A stretch of 64,000 nucleotides of DNA, taken from NCBI RefSeq assembly GCF_900177325.1, contig NZ_FXBL01000004.1, positions 682,001-746,000 on the forward strand, read 5' to 3'. A model generated the notes under the pieces. That model saw only the letters and a list, made by a program, of their open reading frames with translations, was not told the DNA's origin and ran no database searches. Both the position numbers and the translations under genes were made by a program. This document shows positions 35,660 through 45,800 of this stretch, piece after piece; the first letter of the stretch is position 1; each line of letters starts with the position of its first letter. This DNA comes from Mesorhizobium australicum (GTDB lineage Bacteria > Pseudomonadota > Alphaproteobacteria > Rhizobiales > Rhizobiaceae).

Positions 35660-36187
35660 TTGACCGAAGCCGACGAAGCGGAACTCGCCCGCATGCTGCG
35701 GGCAGCGCTTTCAGGCGACGAGCAGGCCTATGCCGCGTTCCTGGAGCGCGTGGCCGCGCTGGTGCGCGCCGTCACGAGACGCAACGCCGGGAGCGGCGCC
35801 GAAGTCGAGGACATCGTGCAGGAAACGCTGCTGGCCATCCATCTCAAGCGCCACACCTGGCGTGCGGACGCGCCGGTCCGCCCGTGGATTTTCGCCATCG
35901 CGCGCTACAAGCTGGTCGACAGCCTCCGGCGGCGGGGCCGGCGGATCGAGGTCGACATCGCCGACTACGCCGAAACGCTGGCCGAGCCGGTCGAGGATGC
36001 CGCCAGCCCGCGCGAGATCGAGCGGGCGCTCGAACAGCTGCCGCCCGGCCAGCGCCGCGTTGTCTCTGCGGTCAGCGTCGAGGGCCTGTCGATCGGCGAG
36101 GCGGCGACGGCGTTCGGCATGAACGAGACCGCCGTGCGCGTCGCCCTGCATCGCGGGCTCGCGGCCATCGCCAGGGGACGCGGCTAG
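35660..36187 (+). CDS. ECF sigma factor (sigma-F-like, metal/oxidative stress type)
   Basis: This is a group IV sigma factor of 175 residues. Region 2 contains [20 protein letters not shown] and [22 protein letters not shown], and region 4 has [23 protein letters not shown] with [22 protein letters not shown] at 35660 with upstream GAGAAGG is preferred; an in-frame start at 35579 would place the promoter-like motif inside the gene. It pairs with the downstream NrsF-like protein and faces the bufferin operon. In Caulobacter this combination responds to heavy metals such as chromate and cadmium, and related loci to copper. Confidence 0.9.
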   Translation: MTEADEAELARMLRAALSGDEQAYAAFLERVAALVRAVTRRNAGSGAEVEDIVQETLLAIHLKRHTWRADAPVRPWIFAIARYKLVDSLRRRGRRIEVDIADYAETLAEPVEDAASPREIERALEQLPPGQRRVVSAVSVEGLSIGEAATAFGMNETAVRVALHRGLAAIARGRG

Positions 36188-36300
36188 TTGAAGAAGCCTG
36201 CCGCATGTCCCAGCGAACGGCGCCTGGCTGGCGGATGGACCCGGCGCGCCATACATCGAGCACATCGGCCGAATGGCCGGGGAAGGATCTGAGCAGTCGA

Positions 36301-36936
36301 ATGGACACGCAAAGCCTCATTCGCGGCCTGTCGCGGGATACCGCCGGCGCCGGCCGGCTGGACCGGCGGCTGGCCGCGGGCTTTGCGCTCGCGGCGGGGC
36401 TGGCGGCCCTTGTCTTCCTCGTCCTGCTCGGACCGCGTCCGGACATCGCCGAGGCTGCGGCGACGTTGCGTTTCCCGTTCAAGTTCGTGGTGACGCTGGC
36501 CCTGGCCGCCTCCGCCGCTCTTGCCTGGCGCGCCGCCGCACGGCCGGGAACGTCGCTCGCACCCGCGGCCGCCGCGCTGCTCGCCGCGCCTCTTCTGCTC
36601 GCCGCGGGCGTGATCGCCGAACTGTTCACCGTGCCCGAGGGGGCGCGGATGGCGCGGCTGATCGGCACCAACTCGACCGTATGCCTCACCTTCATTCCGC
36701 TGATCGGCGCCCTGCCGCTCGCCATGCTTCTTGCCGCGCTGCGCAATGGAGCGCCGACCCGGCCGACGCTGGCCGGCGCCCTCAGCGGTCTTGCGGCCGG
36801 AGGTCTCGCGGCGACGTTCTACGCCGCCCACTGCATCGACGATTCGCCGCTCTTCGTCGCCGTCTGGTACACGCTCGCGATCGGCATGCTCACGCTCGCC
36901 GGCGCACTGGCCGGCCGCCTTGTCCTGCGCTGGTAG
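36301..36936 (+). CDS. NrsF-like anti-sigma factor (DUF1109)
   Basis: This is a six-helix inner-membrane protein of 211 residues with the DUF1109 start MDTQSLIRGLSRD. Two cysteines at 128 (STVCLTF) and 178 (AAHCIDD) lie in periplasm-facing positions. Paired conserved cysteines are required for signal sensing in Caulobacter NrsF. It follows the sigma factor by 113 bases on the same strand. An in-frame ATG at 36205 is a less convincing start. It should hold the sigma factor until metal or oxidative damage at the cysteines releases it. Confidence 0.9.
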   Translation: MDTQSLIRGLSRDTAGAGRLDRRLAAGFALAAGLAALVFLVLLGPRPDIAEAAATLRFPFKFVVTLALAASAALAWRAAARPGTSLAPAAAALLAAPLLLAAGVIAELFTVPEGARMARLIGTNSTVCLTFIPLIGALPLAMLLAALRNGAPTRPTLAGALSGLAAGGLAATFYAAHCIDDSPLFVAVWYTLAIGMLTLAGALAGRLVLRW

Positions 36937-36943
36937 TCAGAGG

Positions 36944-36968
36944 CGCGTTTCAGCGAGCTGGAAACGCG
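36944..36968. terminator. Hairpin between convergent nrsF-like and efp genes
   Basis: An eight-base perfect stem, CGCGTTTC / GAAACGCG, with a nine-base loop lies in the 41-base gap between the two stop codons. It has no flanking T-tract, so it is a possible but weak bidirectional terminator. Confidence 0.4.
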
Positions 36969-36977
36969 TCCTGGGAA

Positions 36978-37547
36978 TCAGTCCTTGGCGCGCTCGACAT
37001 AGGAGCCGTCGGCGGTCATTACCACGATGCGGGTGCCCACCTGGATGTGCGGCGGCACGGCCGAGCGCACGCCGTTCGACAGCACGGCCGGCTTGTAGGA
37101 CGACGACGCCGTCTGGCCCTTGGTCACCGGTTCGGTCTCCACCACTTCCAGCGTCACGCGCTGCGGCAGCTCGATCGCCACCGCCACGCCCTCGTGCACC
37201 GACAGCGTCACCTCCATGCCTTCCTGCAGGTAGGGTGCATAGTCGCCCACCACGTCGGGATGCACGGCGATCTGCTCGTAGGTCTCCATCTGCATGAAGT
37301 GGAAGCCCTCGCCGTCCTGGTAGAGGTAGTTGTACGGCCGGTCCTCGACATGGGCGCGTTCCACCTGCTCGGTGGTGCGGTAGCGCTCCGACACCTTCAC
37401 GCCGTCGGAGATGCGACGCATGTCCAGCTGGGTCACCGGCGTGCCCTTGCCGGGGTGGATGTTTTCAGCGAAGAGGATCGAATACAGCTTGCCGTCCTTT
37501 TCGACGACATTGCCCTTGCGGAGCGAACTCGCAATCACCTTCACCAT
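36978..37547 (-). CDS. efp: Elongation factor P
   Basis: EF-P rescues ribosomes stalled at polyproline. The 189-residue protein has the KOW-like first domain and two OB domains. The modified-loop lysine is Lys34 in HPGKGTP, the residue that EpmA beta-lysylates in enterobacteria. Conserved [21 protein letters not shown] and the C-terminal [20 protein letters not shown] are present. The modifying enzyme EpmA is encoded 355 bases away in divergent orientation. Confidence 0.97.
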   Translation of the reverse strand: MVKVIASSLRKGNVVEKDGKLYSILFAENIHPGKGTPVTQLDMRRISDGVKVSERYRTTEQVERAHVEDRPYNYLYQDGEGFHFMQMETYEQIAVHPDVVGDYAPYLQEGMEVTLSVHEGVAVAIELPQRVTLEVVETEPVTKGQTASSSYKPAVLSNGVRSAVPPHIQVGTRIVVMTADGSYVERAKD

Positions 37548-37673
37548 GACGAATCCTCAGAATCCCTGTCTCGCGCACCCGCGCGTGCTTTCCCGCGCTC
37601 TAACCTATCTTTCGCCGGCATGCCAGCCGGAGCGGGATTTTTCGCCGCCAGCACCTCGCCGCATCGAGTCTGG

Positions 37674-37885
37674 CCGTCATCCTCGGGCTTGTCCCGAGGA
37701 TCTGCTGTCGTGCGCGACCATGCGCGGCGCGCCCGCCGTAGAACGCCGCTGCGCCGGTGACGAAGATCGCAACCGTTGGCAGATCCTCGGGGTGAGTTGG
37801 TGGTTCGCACTTAGGGCGAATTGCAAGGTCCGGTGGACCTTGCAAAACCTATCGAACGCCCGTAGGGCTCGGCCCGAGGATGACG
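37674..37885. repeat. Intergenic palindromic repeat cluster between efp and epmA
   Basis: The 355-base efp-epmA gap holds two repeat types and no gene. First, CCTCGGG/CCCGAGG palindromes near 37681-37700, 37780-37790 and 37867-37885, the common rhizobial TCATCCTCGGGC form. Second, a perfect hairpin at 37821-37845 (TTGCAAGGTCC, loop GGT, GGACCTTGCAA), which belongs to a four-copy family in this window. Confidence 0.75.
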
Positions 37886-37902
37886 TCGATCGAGATATTC
37901 CC

Positions 37903-38949
37903 ATGACCGCCGCCTCCCCCTGGTGGACACCCCACGTCCACGCCGACCGCCGCCCCCGACTTCTCGCCCGCAACGCCATCGCCGCCGACATTCGCGCCTG
38001 GTTCTCGCAACGCGATTTCATCGAGGTCGACACCGCCATCCTGCAGGTCTCGCCCGGCAACGAGGCGCACCTGTCGGCCTTCTCGACCGAGGCGATCACC
38101 ACCGGCGGCGAGCGCGCGCCGCTCCATCTCCACACCTCGCCGGAATTCTCCTGCAAGAAGCTGCTGGCCGCCGGCGAGCGCCGCATCTTCTCCTTCGGAA
38201 AAGTCTTCCGCAACCGCGAGCGCGGCGCGCTGCACTCGCCGGAGTTCACCATGGTCGAGTGGTATCGCGTCGGCGAACCATACGATGTGCTGATGGACGA
38301 CTGCGCCGCCTTCCTGGCGCTCGCCGCCGCCCGCGCGGGTGCTGCGCGCTTCTGCTTCCGCGGCCGCGAGGCCGATCCGTTTGCACAGCCCGAGCGCGTC
38401 ACCGTCGCGCAGGCCTTTGCCGGCCATGCCGGCATCGACCTGATGGCCTCGATCCGCCCCGACGGCTCGACCGACCGCGACATCCTCCACGAAGCCGTCT
38501 CCGCCGCCGGCATCCGCACCGCGCCCGACGACACCTGGGCCGACCTCTTCTCCCGCGTCATGGTCGAGAAGGTCGAGCCTAATCTCGGCATCGGCGTCGC
38601 CACGGTGCTGTGCGAATACCCGACCGCCGAGGCGGCGCTGGCCCGCCCCACCGCGCACGATCCGCGCGTGGCCGAGCGCTTCGAGCTCTACTGCTGCGGC
38701 GTCGAACTCGCCAACGGCTTCGGCGAACTCACCGACCCCGCCGAACAGCGCCGCCGCTTCGAAGCCGAGATGGACGAAAAGCAGCGCGTCTACGGCGAGC
38801 GCTACCCGATCGACGAAGACTTCCTGTCGGCGCTGTCGATCATGCCCGACGCCTCCGGCGTGGCTCTGGGCTTCGACCGCCTCGTGATGCTGGCCACGGG
38901 CGCGCGCCATATCGACGACATCATCTGGACGCCGGTGGCGCAGCTCTGA
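37903..38949 (+). CDS. epmA: Elongation factor P--(R)-beta-lysine ligase
   Basis: This is a class II lysyl-tRNA-synthetase-like catalytic domain without the anticodon-binding part, 348 residues. Motif 2 is seen as FRNRERGALHSPEFTMVEWYR and motif 3 as GVALGFDRLVMLATG. HLHTSPEFSCKKLLAAG is the substrate loop. It attaches beta-lysine to Lys34 of EF-P. EpmB (lysine 2,3-aminomutase), normally required to make the beta-lysine, is not in the window. Start chosen at the ATG at 37903; sequence upstream is a repeat. Confidence 0.94.
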   Translation: MTAASPWWTPHVHADRRPRLLARNAIAADIRAWFSQRDFIEVDTAILQVSPGNEAHLSAFSTEAITTGGERAPLHLHTSPEFSCKKLLAAGERRIFSFGKVFRNRERGALHSPEFTMVEWYRVGEPYDVLMDDCAAFLALAAARAGAARFCFRGREADPFAQPERVTVAQAFAGHAGIDLMASIRPDGSTDRDILHEAVSAAGIRTAPDDTWADLFSRVMVEKVEPNLGIGVATVLCEYPTAEAALARPTAHDPRVAERFELYCCGVELANGFGELTDPAEQRRRFEAEMDEKQRVYGERYPIDEDFLSALSIMPDASGVALGFDRLVMLATGARHIDDIIWTPVAQL

Positions 38950-38955
38950 ATCGGT

Positions 38956-39567
38956 TCAGCTGCCGCTCTTGATCATCGTCGTGGCGACGCCCGAGATCCG
39001 CCGCGTCATCGCCTCCGGGTCGCCGTCGATCTCGCCGCGCAGCCAGCGGATCACCAGCCACATGATGCCGCCGGCGAGCACCGCCATCAGGTCGTCCCTG
39101 GCCGCCAGCCCCTTGCGCGCCGCGATCTCGAACGCCTCCGGCAGCATGCGCTGCGCCACGAAGGCGACGATCTCCTCGAAGAACGCCACGTTGCCGCCGC
39201 CCTCCAGCACGCGCACGTAGAAGTCGCGATGCGCGCGCAGGTGCGTGAGCACCGGCAGCGTGTGCCGCTCGATCTGCCCCCGCATCTCCGCCGTCGCCAT
39301 CCCGGCCAGCGCCGCCGCCGGCTGCGGGATCGGAAACGCGTCTGCCAGCCGCGCCAGCCCTGCCCGCCGCGCCGCATCCGGCAGGTCGGCGAAGTGCTGG
39401 TAGAAGGTCGGCCGCGTCACCCCGGCCGCCTCGACGATCCGCGTGATCGACAGGTCCTGCAGCGGCTCGCGGTCGAGCAGCTCCGACACCGCGTCCACCA
39501 GCGCCTTCAGGCTGCGCTGGAAGCGGGGGTCCTCCGCTCTCGGTCTCGCCGACTGCACGATCGCCAC
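38956..39567 (-). CDS. TetR family transcriptional regulator
   Basis: This is a 203-residue regulator with a TetR HTH at the N-terminus (LSITRIVEAAGVTRPTFYQHFAD) and an all-helical ligand domain. It is divergent from a CYP102-type P450 gene 97 bases away. In Bacillus megaterium the P450 BM3 gene is likewise repressed by a TetR protein (BM3R1) induced by fatty acids, so this is the likely repressor of the P450. Ends six bases from the convergent epmA stop. Confidence 0.9.
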   Translation of the reverse strand: MAIVQSARPRAEDPRFQRSLKALVDAVSELLDREPLQDLSITRIVEAAGVTRPTFYQHFADLPDAARRAGLARLADAFPIPQPAAALAGMATAEMRGQIERHTLPVLTHLRAHRDFYVRVLEGGGNVAFFEEIVAFVAQRMLPEAFEIAARKGLAARDDLMAVLAGGIMWLVIRWLRGEIDGDPEAMTRRISGVATTMIKSGS

Positions 39568-39594
39568 TTTACAAGCCTGCCTTGCGCATCTATT

Positions 39595-39606
39595 TTACGT
39601 TTGTAA
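39595..39606. promoter_or_regulatory. Candidate TetR operator
   Basis: TTAC-GTTT-GTAA is an inverted repeat in the AT-rich centre of the 97-base TetR/P450 intergenic region. It is the best-placed symmetrical site for repressor binding between the two divergent starts, but half-sites of four bases are weak evidence. Confidence 0.35.
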
Positions 39607-39663
39607 TTTAGTCTGCCGCGCTTGTCCGGTCAAGCGCCTGCCTCTGTCCGAAGGTGCACACCC

Positions 39664-42600
39664 ATGGCCCAAGACACAACGACCCCCCGGATCCCCCAGC
39701 CGCCGCTGCGGCCTTTCGTCGGCAACCTGCCCGAGCTCGACACCGATGCTCCGGTGCAGAGCCTGATGCGGCTTGCCCGCACCTACGGCCCGTTCTTCCG
39801 CCTGCGCATCCTCGATCGCGAGTTCTACGTCGCGAGCTCGCAGGAACTGGTCAACGAGCTCTGCGACGAGAGCCGCTTCAACAAGCGCGTCCACCCGCCG
39901 CTCAAGGAAATCCGCGCCTTTGCCGGCGACGGCCTGTTCACCGCCTACAACAGCGAGCCCAACTGGGCGAAGGCCCACCGGCTGCTGATGCCCGCCTTCG
40001 GGCCGATCGGCGTGCGCTCCATGTTCGACCGCATGCTCGACATCGCCGACCAGATGTTCGTCCGCTGGGTGCGCTTCGGCCCCGCCGCCTCGATCGACGT
40101 CGCCGACAACATGACGCGGCTCACCCTCGACACGATCGCGCTCTGTGCCTTCGACTACCGCTTCAACAGCTTCTACCGCGACGAGATGCATCCCTTCGTC
40201 GGCGCCATGGTCGGCGCCCTGTCGGAATCCGGCCAGCGCGCCCGCCGGCCGAAGCTGATGACCAGCCTGATGCTGTCCACCGCCCGCCGCTTCGACAGCG
40301 ACGCCGCCCTCATGCGCTCGGTCGCGCAGGAGCTGATCGCCGAGCGCCGCCGCGATCCCAGGGGCGCCGAAAAGCACGACCTGCTCAACATCATGCTCAA
40401 CGGCGTCGACCCGGTCACCGGCGAGAAGCTCGACGACGAGAACATCGGCTATCAGATGATCACCTTCCTGATCGCCGGCCACGAAACCACCAGCGGCCTG
40501 CTGTCCTTCGCCACCTACCTTCTGCTGAAGAACCCGCAGGTGCTGGCAAAGGCCCGCGCGGTCGTGGACGAGGTGCTGGGCGACGAGATGCCCCGCGTCG
40601 AGCACCTGGCGCAGCTGCGCTATATCGAACAGGTCCTGATGGAGAGCCTGCGCATCTGGCCGACGGCCTCCGTCTTCGCCGTCAAGCCGCTCGAGGACAC
40701 GCTGCTTGCCGGCAAATATCCGCTCACGCCCGACGACAGCGTGATGATCCTGGAGCCGATGCTCCACCGCGACCCCGCTGTCTGGGGCGACGATGCCGAG
40801 GCTTTCGTCCCCGAGCGCTTCGCCCCGGAAAACGCCGAAAAGCTGCCGCCCAATGCCTGGAAGCCGTTCGGCAATGGCGCGCGTGCCTGCATCGGCCGGC
40901 CCTTCGCCATGCAGGAGGCGCAGCTGGTGCTCGCCATGATGCTGCAGCGTTTCGACATCGCCTTCGACGACCCCTCCTATCAGTTGAAGATCCACGAGAC
41001 GCTGACCATCAAGCCGGAAGGCCTGCGCATCCGCGCCCGCTCGCGCCGCTCTGCCCAGGCGCTGGTGCGCGCGCCTTCGCTCGCCGCCCCGCAGAAGATG
41101 CTGGCGCCCGCCGCGCCCGCGCCGCTGCGCGAGGGCGAGGCCGCCACCGCGCTGCTTGTCCTCTACGGCTCCAACACCGGCTCCTCCGAGGCCTTCGCCA
41201 ACCGCATCGCCGCCGACGCCCCGTCCTACGGCTTCGCGCCCACCGTGGCGCCGATGGACGATTTTGCCGGCCGCCTGCCGACGGACGGCGCGGTCGTCGT
41301 CGTCACGGCCTCCTACGAAGGCCAGCCGCCGGACAATGCGCGCCGCTTCGTCGCCGATGTCGAAGCGCTCGCGTCCGGCTCCCTCGAAGACCTGCCCTTC
41401 GCCGTCTTCGGCTGCGGCAACCGCCAGTGGGCGCGCACCTTCCAGGCGATCCCCAAGCGCGTCGACGCGGCCCTTGAAAAGGCCGGCGGCCGGCGCGTCG
41501 CCCCGCGCGGCGAGGCCGATTCCGGCGGCGACTTCTTCGGCGCCTTCGACGAATGGTATGCCGCGTTCTGGCCGGCGCTTTCCGCCGCCTTCGGCCGGCA
41601 GGCCGCCGTACCCGAAGCGCCGGCGGGAATCCATCTCGACTTCGTCAAGGCCGGCCGCGAAAGCGCGTTGCGGCTCGGCGACCTCAAGCAGGGCGTCGTG
41701 GTCGAGAACCGCGAGCTGGTCGACATGGCCGCTGCCGGCGCCCGCTCCAAGCGCCATATCGAGTTCGCCCTGCCCGAGGGCATGACCTACCGCGCCGGCG
41801 ACTATCTCGCCGTGCTCGCCCGCAATCCGGACGCGCTGGTCGACCGCGTGCTGCGCCGCTTCGGCCTTTCCTCCGACACTCTGGTGGTCATCGACCGCGC
41901 CGCCGGCTCCACCGGCCTGCCGGTCGGCCATCCGGTCAGCTGCGGCGAGCTCATCGCCAACTATGTCGAGCTCGCCCAGCCCGCCACCCGCGCCCAGGTC
42001 GCCGCGCTCGCCGCGGCCACCCGCTGCCCGCCGGAGAAGAAGGAGCTGGAGGCGCTCGCCGGCGACGGCTACGAGAACGAGGTACTCGGCCGCCGCTTCA
42101 GCGTCATCGACCTGCTCGACCGCTTCCAGTCCTGCCCGATCGATTTCGCCCGCTTCCTCGACATGCTGCCGCCGATGAAGGCGCGGCAATATTCCATCTC
42201 GTCCTCGCCGCTGTGGAACCCGGCCAACGCCACGCTCACCATCGCCGTGGTCGACGCGCCGGCGATGTCAGGCGTCGGCCGCTACCAGGGCGTCGCCTCC
42301 TCCTATCTGGCGGGGCTCGAACCCGGCGACCGCGTCTCCATCGCCGTGCGCCCGTCCAATGCGCGCTTCCATCCGCCGGCCGATCCGAAGACGCCGCTGG
42401 TGATGATCTGCGCCGGCTCCGGCCTCGCGCCCTTCCGCGGTTTCCTGCAGGAGCGCGCCGCGCAGAAGGCCGCCGGCCAGGAGGTCGGCCCGGCGCTCCT
42501 GTTCTTCGGCACCAACCATCCCGATGTCGACTACCTCTACCGCGACGAGCTCGCGGCCTGGCAGAACGACGGCGTCGTCACCGTCCTGCCCGCCTTCTCC

Positions 42601-42852
42601 GACGCGCCGGAGGGCGACATCCGCTTCGTCCAGCACCGCGTCTGGTCCGACCGCGCCCTGATCGCCGACCTCTTCCGCCGGGGCGGCACCGTCTTCGTCT
42701 GCGGCGACGGCAAGCACATGGCGCCTGCCGTGCGCGAAACCCTGGTCAAGATCTACCGCGACACCACCGGCGCCTCGGCAGAAGACGCCGACACCTGGGC
42801 TGACACGATCGAGCGCGACCACGGGAGATATGTGGCCGACGTGTTCGCGTGA
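39664..42852 (+). CDS. Self-sufficient cytochrome P450-reductase fusion (CYP102 / P450 BM3 type)
   Basis: This is a fatty-acid or aromatic hydroxylase carrying its own reductase, 1062 residues. P450 domain (1-470): I-helix AGHETT 271-276, ExxR Glu327-Arg330, heme loop FGNGARACIG with ligand Cys409. A linker rich in Ala/Pro leads to a flavodoxin FMN domain (LVLYGSNTGSSEAFA), then FAD and NADPH domains (RQYSISSSPLW, AGSGLAPFRGFLQER, VFVCGDGKHMAP). All cofactor motifs are intact. It is probably repressed by the divergent TetR. Substrate is inferred from the family only. Confidence 0.96.
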   Translation: MAQDTTTPRIPQPPLRPFVGNLPELDTDAPVQSLMRLARTYGPFFRLRILDREFYVASSQELVNELCDESRFNKRVHPPLKEIRAFAGDGLFTAYNSEPNWAKAHRLLMPAFGPIGVRSMFDRMLDIADQMFVRWVRFGPAASIDVADNMTRLTLDTIALCAFDYRFNSFYRDEMHPFVGAMVGALSESGQRARRPKLMTSLMLSTARRFDSDAALMRSVAQELIAERRRDPRGAEKHDLLNIMLNGVDPVTGEKLDDENIGYQMITFLIAGHETTSGLLSFATYLLLKNPQVLAKARAVVDEVLGDEMPRVEHLAQLRYIEQVLMESLRIWPTASVFAVKPLEDTLLAGKYPLTPDDSVMILEPMLHRDPAVWGDDAEAFVPERFAPENAEKLPPNAWKPFGNGARACIGRPFAMQEAQLVLAMMLQRFDIAFDDPSYQLKIHETLTIKPEGLRIRARSRRSAQALVRAPSLAAPQKMLAPAAPAPLREGEAATALLVLYGSNTGSSEAFANRIAADAPSYGFAPTVAPMDDFAGRLPTDGAVVVVTASYEGQPPDNARRFVADVEALASGSLEDLPFAVFGCGNRQWARTFQAIPKRVDAALEKAGGRRVAPRGEADSGGDFFGAFDEWYAAFWPALSAAFGRQAAVPEAPAGIHLDFVKAGRESALRLGDLKQGVVVENRELVDMAAAGARSKRHIEFALPEGMTYRAGDYLAVLARNPDALVDRVLRRFGLSSDTLVVIDRAAGSTGLPVGHPVSCGELIANYVELAQPATRAQVAALAAATRCPPEKKELEALAGDGYENEVLGRRFSVIDLLDRFQSCPIDFARFLDMLPPMKARQYSISSSPLWNPANATLTIAVVDAPAMSGVGRYQGVASSYLAGLEPGDRVSIAVRPSNARFHPPADPKTPLVMICAGSGLAPFRGFLQERAAQKAAGQEVGPALLFFGTNHPDVDYLYRDELAAWQNDGVVTVLPAFSDAPEGDIRFVQHRVWSDRALIADLFRRGGTVFVCGDGKHMAPAVRETLVKIYRDTTGASAEDADTWADTIERDHGRYVADVFA

Positions 42853-42897
42853 GGGCGGGATGGCGGCCGATCGGCGTGATCGCTACGCCCGCCGAGG

Positions 42898-45800
42898 TCA
42901 CGCCGCCTTTCTCAGGATATGGCGTCCGTCCGGCGCGACATAGCGCCCGTTCGCCAGCGCGCTGGCGCGGCCGTAGAGCGCGAGCGTGCGCAGCACCTGC
43001 GCCACCCGCGGCTCGATCCGCCTGCCGCCGCCTCTGAAGCCGCGCGCGAGCGCGGCCACGTCCATCGGCCGGCCGCTTGCGCCGAGCAGCGTCTCGACGG
43101 CGAGCGTCTGCTCGCCCTTGTCCTTCGGCCAGGCCGGCAGGCGGCTGTCGATCGCGACCACCGTTTCGCCGAGGTCGAGCTCCCCGGTCTTCACCGGCGC
43201 GCCCTTGGCGAAGCGCGGAATCTGGTAGTCGGGCCGCAGCCAGCGCACATGGCCCGCCGCCTCTTCCTTCGCCCGCTCGGCGTTCAGCGCGACCAGCCGC
43301 GCGAGGATCTCCTCGCCGGGCAGGTCCGCTGGCCAGCCATAGGCCTGCGCCGTCAGCCGGTCGATCGTCTCGTGCAGCTCCTTCAGGATCAGCACCAGCC
43401 CGCGATTCTTGATGTCTTCCTCCTTCGCGGTGAGCGCGGATCCTCCCCCGCCTGCGGGGGAGGGGGACCGCGAAGCGGTGGAGGGGGCGTCGCCCCTCAG
43501 CTTCTCCAGCACATTGTAGAGCCCGGTCAGCGTCAGGTCCGGATGCTCGGCCAGCACACGCTTGCGCAGCGCATCGAGCTCTTCTCCGGCCTCGCGCAGT
43601 TTTTGGCGGAGCGCTTCGGAGAGTTCGGGAAAGGGGAACGGGTCGAAGCAGCGGGATTTGGAATAGCGGGGATCGTTGCCGTAGCCGAGCCAACCTCCCA
43701 TTGTCGGCGCCCAGCTTGTATGAATGCGGCTGGATAGAATTGCCAAGATCGCCGCGTCCGGAATAGCTACGACAACGATCATATTGTCGGCCAGAATCGA
43801 AGCATCCAAAAACTGAAATACACGATGCTTTGTGGTTTCGACGGTGGCGATGTAACGCGGAAGCCCGTCAAGAGCAGGCCTGAGCTCCCCGCGCGGCTCA
43901 CCAAATATCCACCAGTTCTGCCGGTAGCTTCCGCGATTGTTCCATTCGCGCCCGAGCTTGCGGCCATCCTTATCCGTGCGTGGTTTACCATGCTCGTCGA
44001 GGTCGTATCGCACCCGCTCCGTGAGATGCTGGTACACTTCCGGAAAATCCCGCCGAACAGTCTCGGCCGAAAGGCCGAACAGATCGATGACCATGACATT
44101 ACGCGGATGCGCGGTGAGATCTCGTCCGTTTCGGTATGATTTGACGTGTTTGACGAGGCCGGGTCTGGTGTGAAGACCGAGATGCTCAGCCTCGGTGCGA
44201 GTTACAATAAACCCGGAGCCCATGAGCTGCACACCTCTCGAGCAAAGCCCCTGTGTCGCAAGCAGTGGTGATGCAGTCGCCACGTTCACGCCCGTCGTCA
44301 GGTCGGAATTGATCGCTCCGCTCTTGAAACCGAATTCCAGCCTCGGCTCATCCGTATCCAGTCCTGTCTCCTCCATCACCTCATACAGCGTCCCCTCCTT
44401 TTTCCCCGCCTCGCCCACCGTCATCGCGATCCGCACCGCCGCGCTGTCCTTGGTCGCCTTGGTCCAGGGATGGTCGGCAATGGCGAAGACCAGGCTCATC
44501 GGGTTCTTGGCGTTGAGATGCCGCTCCATCACCCGGCGCTGGAACACCTGGCTGATCGAATTCGTCGTCACCAGGCCGAAGCGACGCAACGGGCTCGCCT
44601 TGCGCGTCAAGAGTTCCGCCGCCCGGTCCCACCAGTACATGACGAAATCCGCGCTCTCGTTCATGTGCTTGTGCACCGCCCACAGCGTCTCGACATAGGC
44701 CGAGCCCAGCCGCGACCGCATGTCCTTGCCGCCCATGAACGGAGGGTTCCCGACAATGAACTCCGCTTCCGGCCAGTCCGGCCGGCGCGCATTCGGGTAG
44801 GTCTCGACACGTTTCCCGTTCTTGTCCGCCACCGTTGGCAGCGGATATCCGTCCCAGGTCAGCACGGCGTCATAGCCGTCGCGGCGGCCGAAATTGATGT
44901 TGGCGAAGGCCTTCAGGATCGGCTCGGCCGGATGGCCCGTATGCGTGCGGTAATGCTGCTGCAGGTAGCCGATCCATACGACGAGCTCCGCGATGGCAGC
45001 CGCGCGCGGATTGAGCTCCAGCCCGAGGAACTGATGCGGGTCCACCGTTTCCCGCTCCAGGCCGAGGCTCTCGCTGACGCCGAGACGCGCCAGCGTCTCC
45101 AGCACCTCGCCTTCTAGCCGTTTCATCAGCTCCAGGCTGACATAGAGGAAATTGCCGGTGCCGCAGGCAGGGTCGAGCACGCGGGTCGTGCAGAGCCCGT
45201 GATGAAACGCGCGCACGATCGCGGCCGCGGTCTTTTCCTCGCCGCGCTCCTTGGCGTCCTCCGCCTTGGTCAGTGCCCGTTCCCAGTCCTCGCGCAACGG
45301 CTCCATCACCGTCACCTCGACCAGTCGCTGCACATAGGAACGCGGCGTGTAGTGTGCGCCGAGCTTCCTGCGCTCGCCCGGCTCCAGCGCTTGCTCCAGC
45401 AGGGTGCCGAAGATCGCCGGGTCGACTTCGGTCCACTTTGCCCTCGCAGCCTCCAGCAACTCGCCGATCTCTTCGCGGCCGAGGGGGACCGCCCGCGCGT
45501 CCTTGAACAGATTGCCGTTGAAGTGACGCAGATGCGCGCGGAAGGCCGAGAAGAAGCGCCGCTCGTGTGCAGGGTTGTCCATCTTCGCCCACAATTCCTC
45601 GATCAGCGGCACGAAGGCGCCGGGGCTCGAAATGCAGTCCTGCAACAGGTCGGTAAACTTGCCTCTGGGAAGAAGATCGACGTCCTCCGCGAACATGGTG
45701 AAGATGCAGCGCATCAGGAAATGCGCCACCTCTTCAGGTGCATGCTTTGCCTCCAGCGCCTTTGACACCTCCGCCAACCGCCGTGCGATCGCCCGCGTCA

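Noticed and set aside
39595..42189. 864-codon minus-strand frame opposite the P450 gene
   Set aside because: It is antisense to a protein with complete P450/reductase motifs. Its composition is Ala/Gly/Arg/Glu repeats typical of reading GC-rich DNA in the wrong strand.
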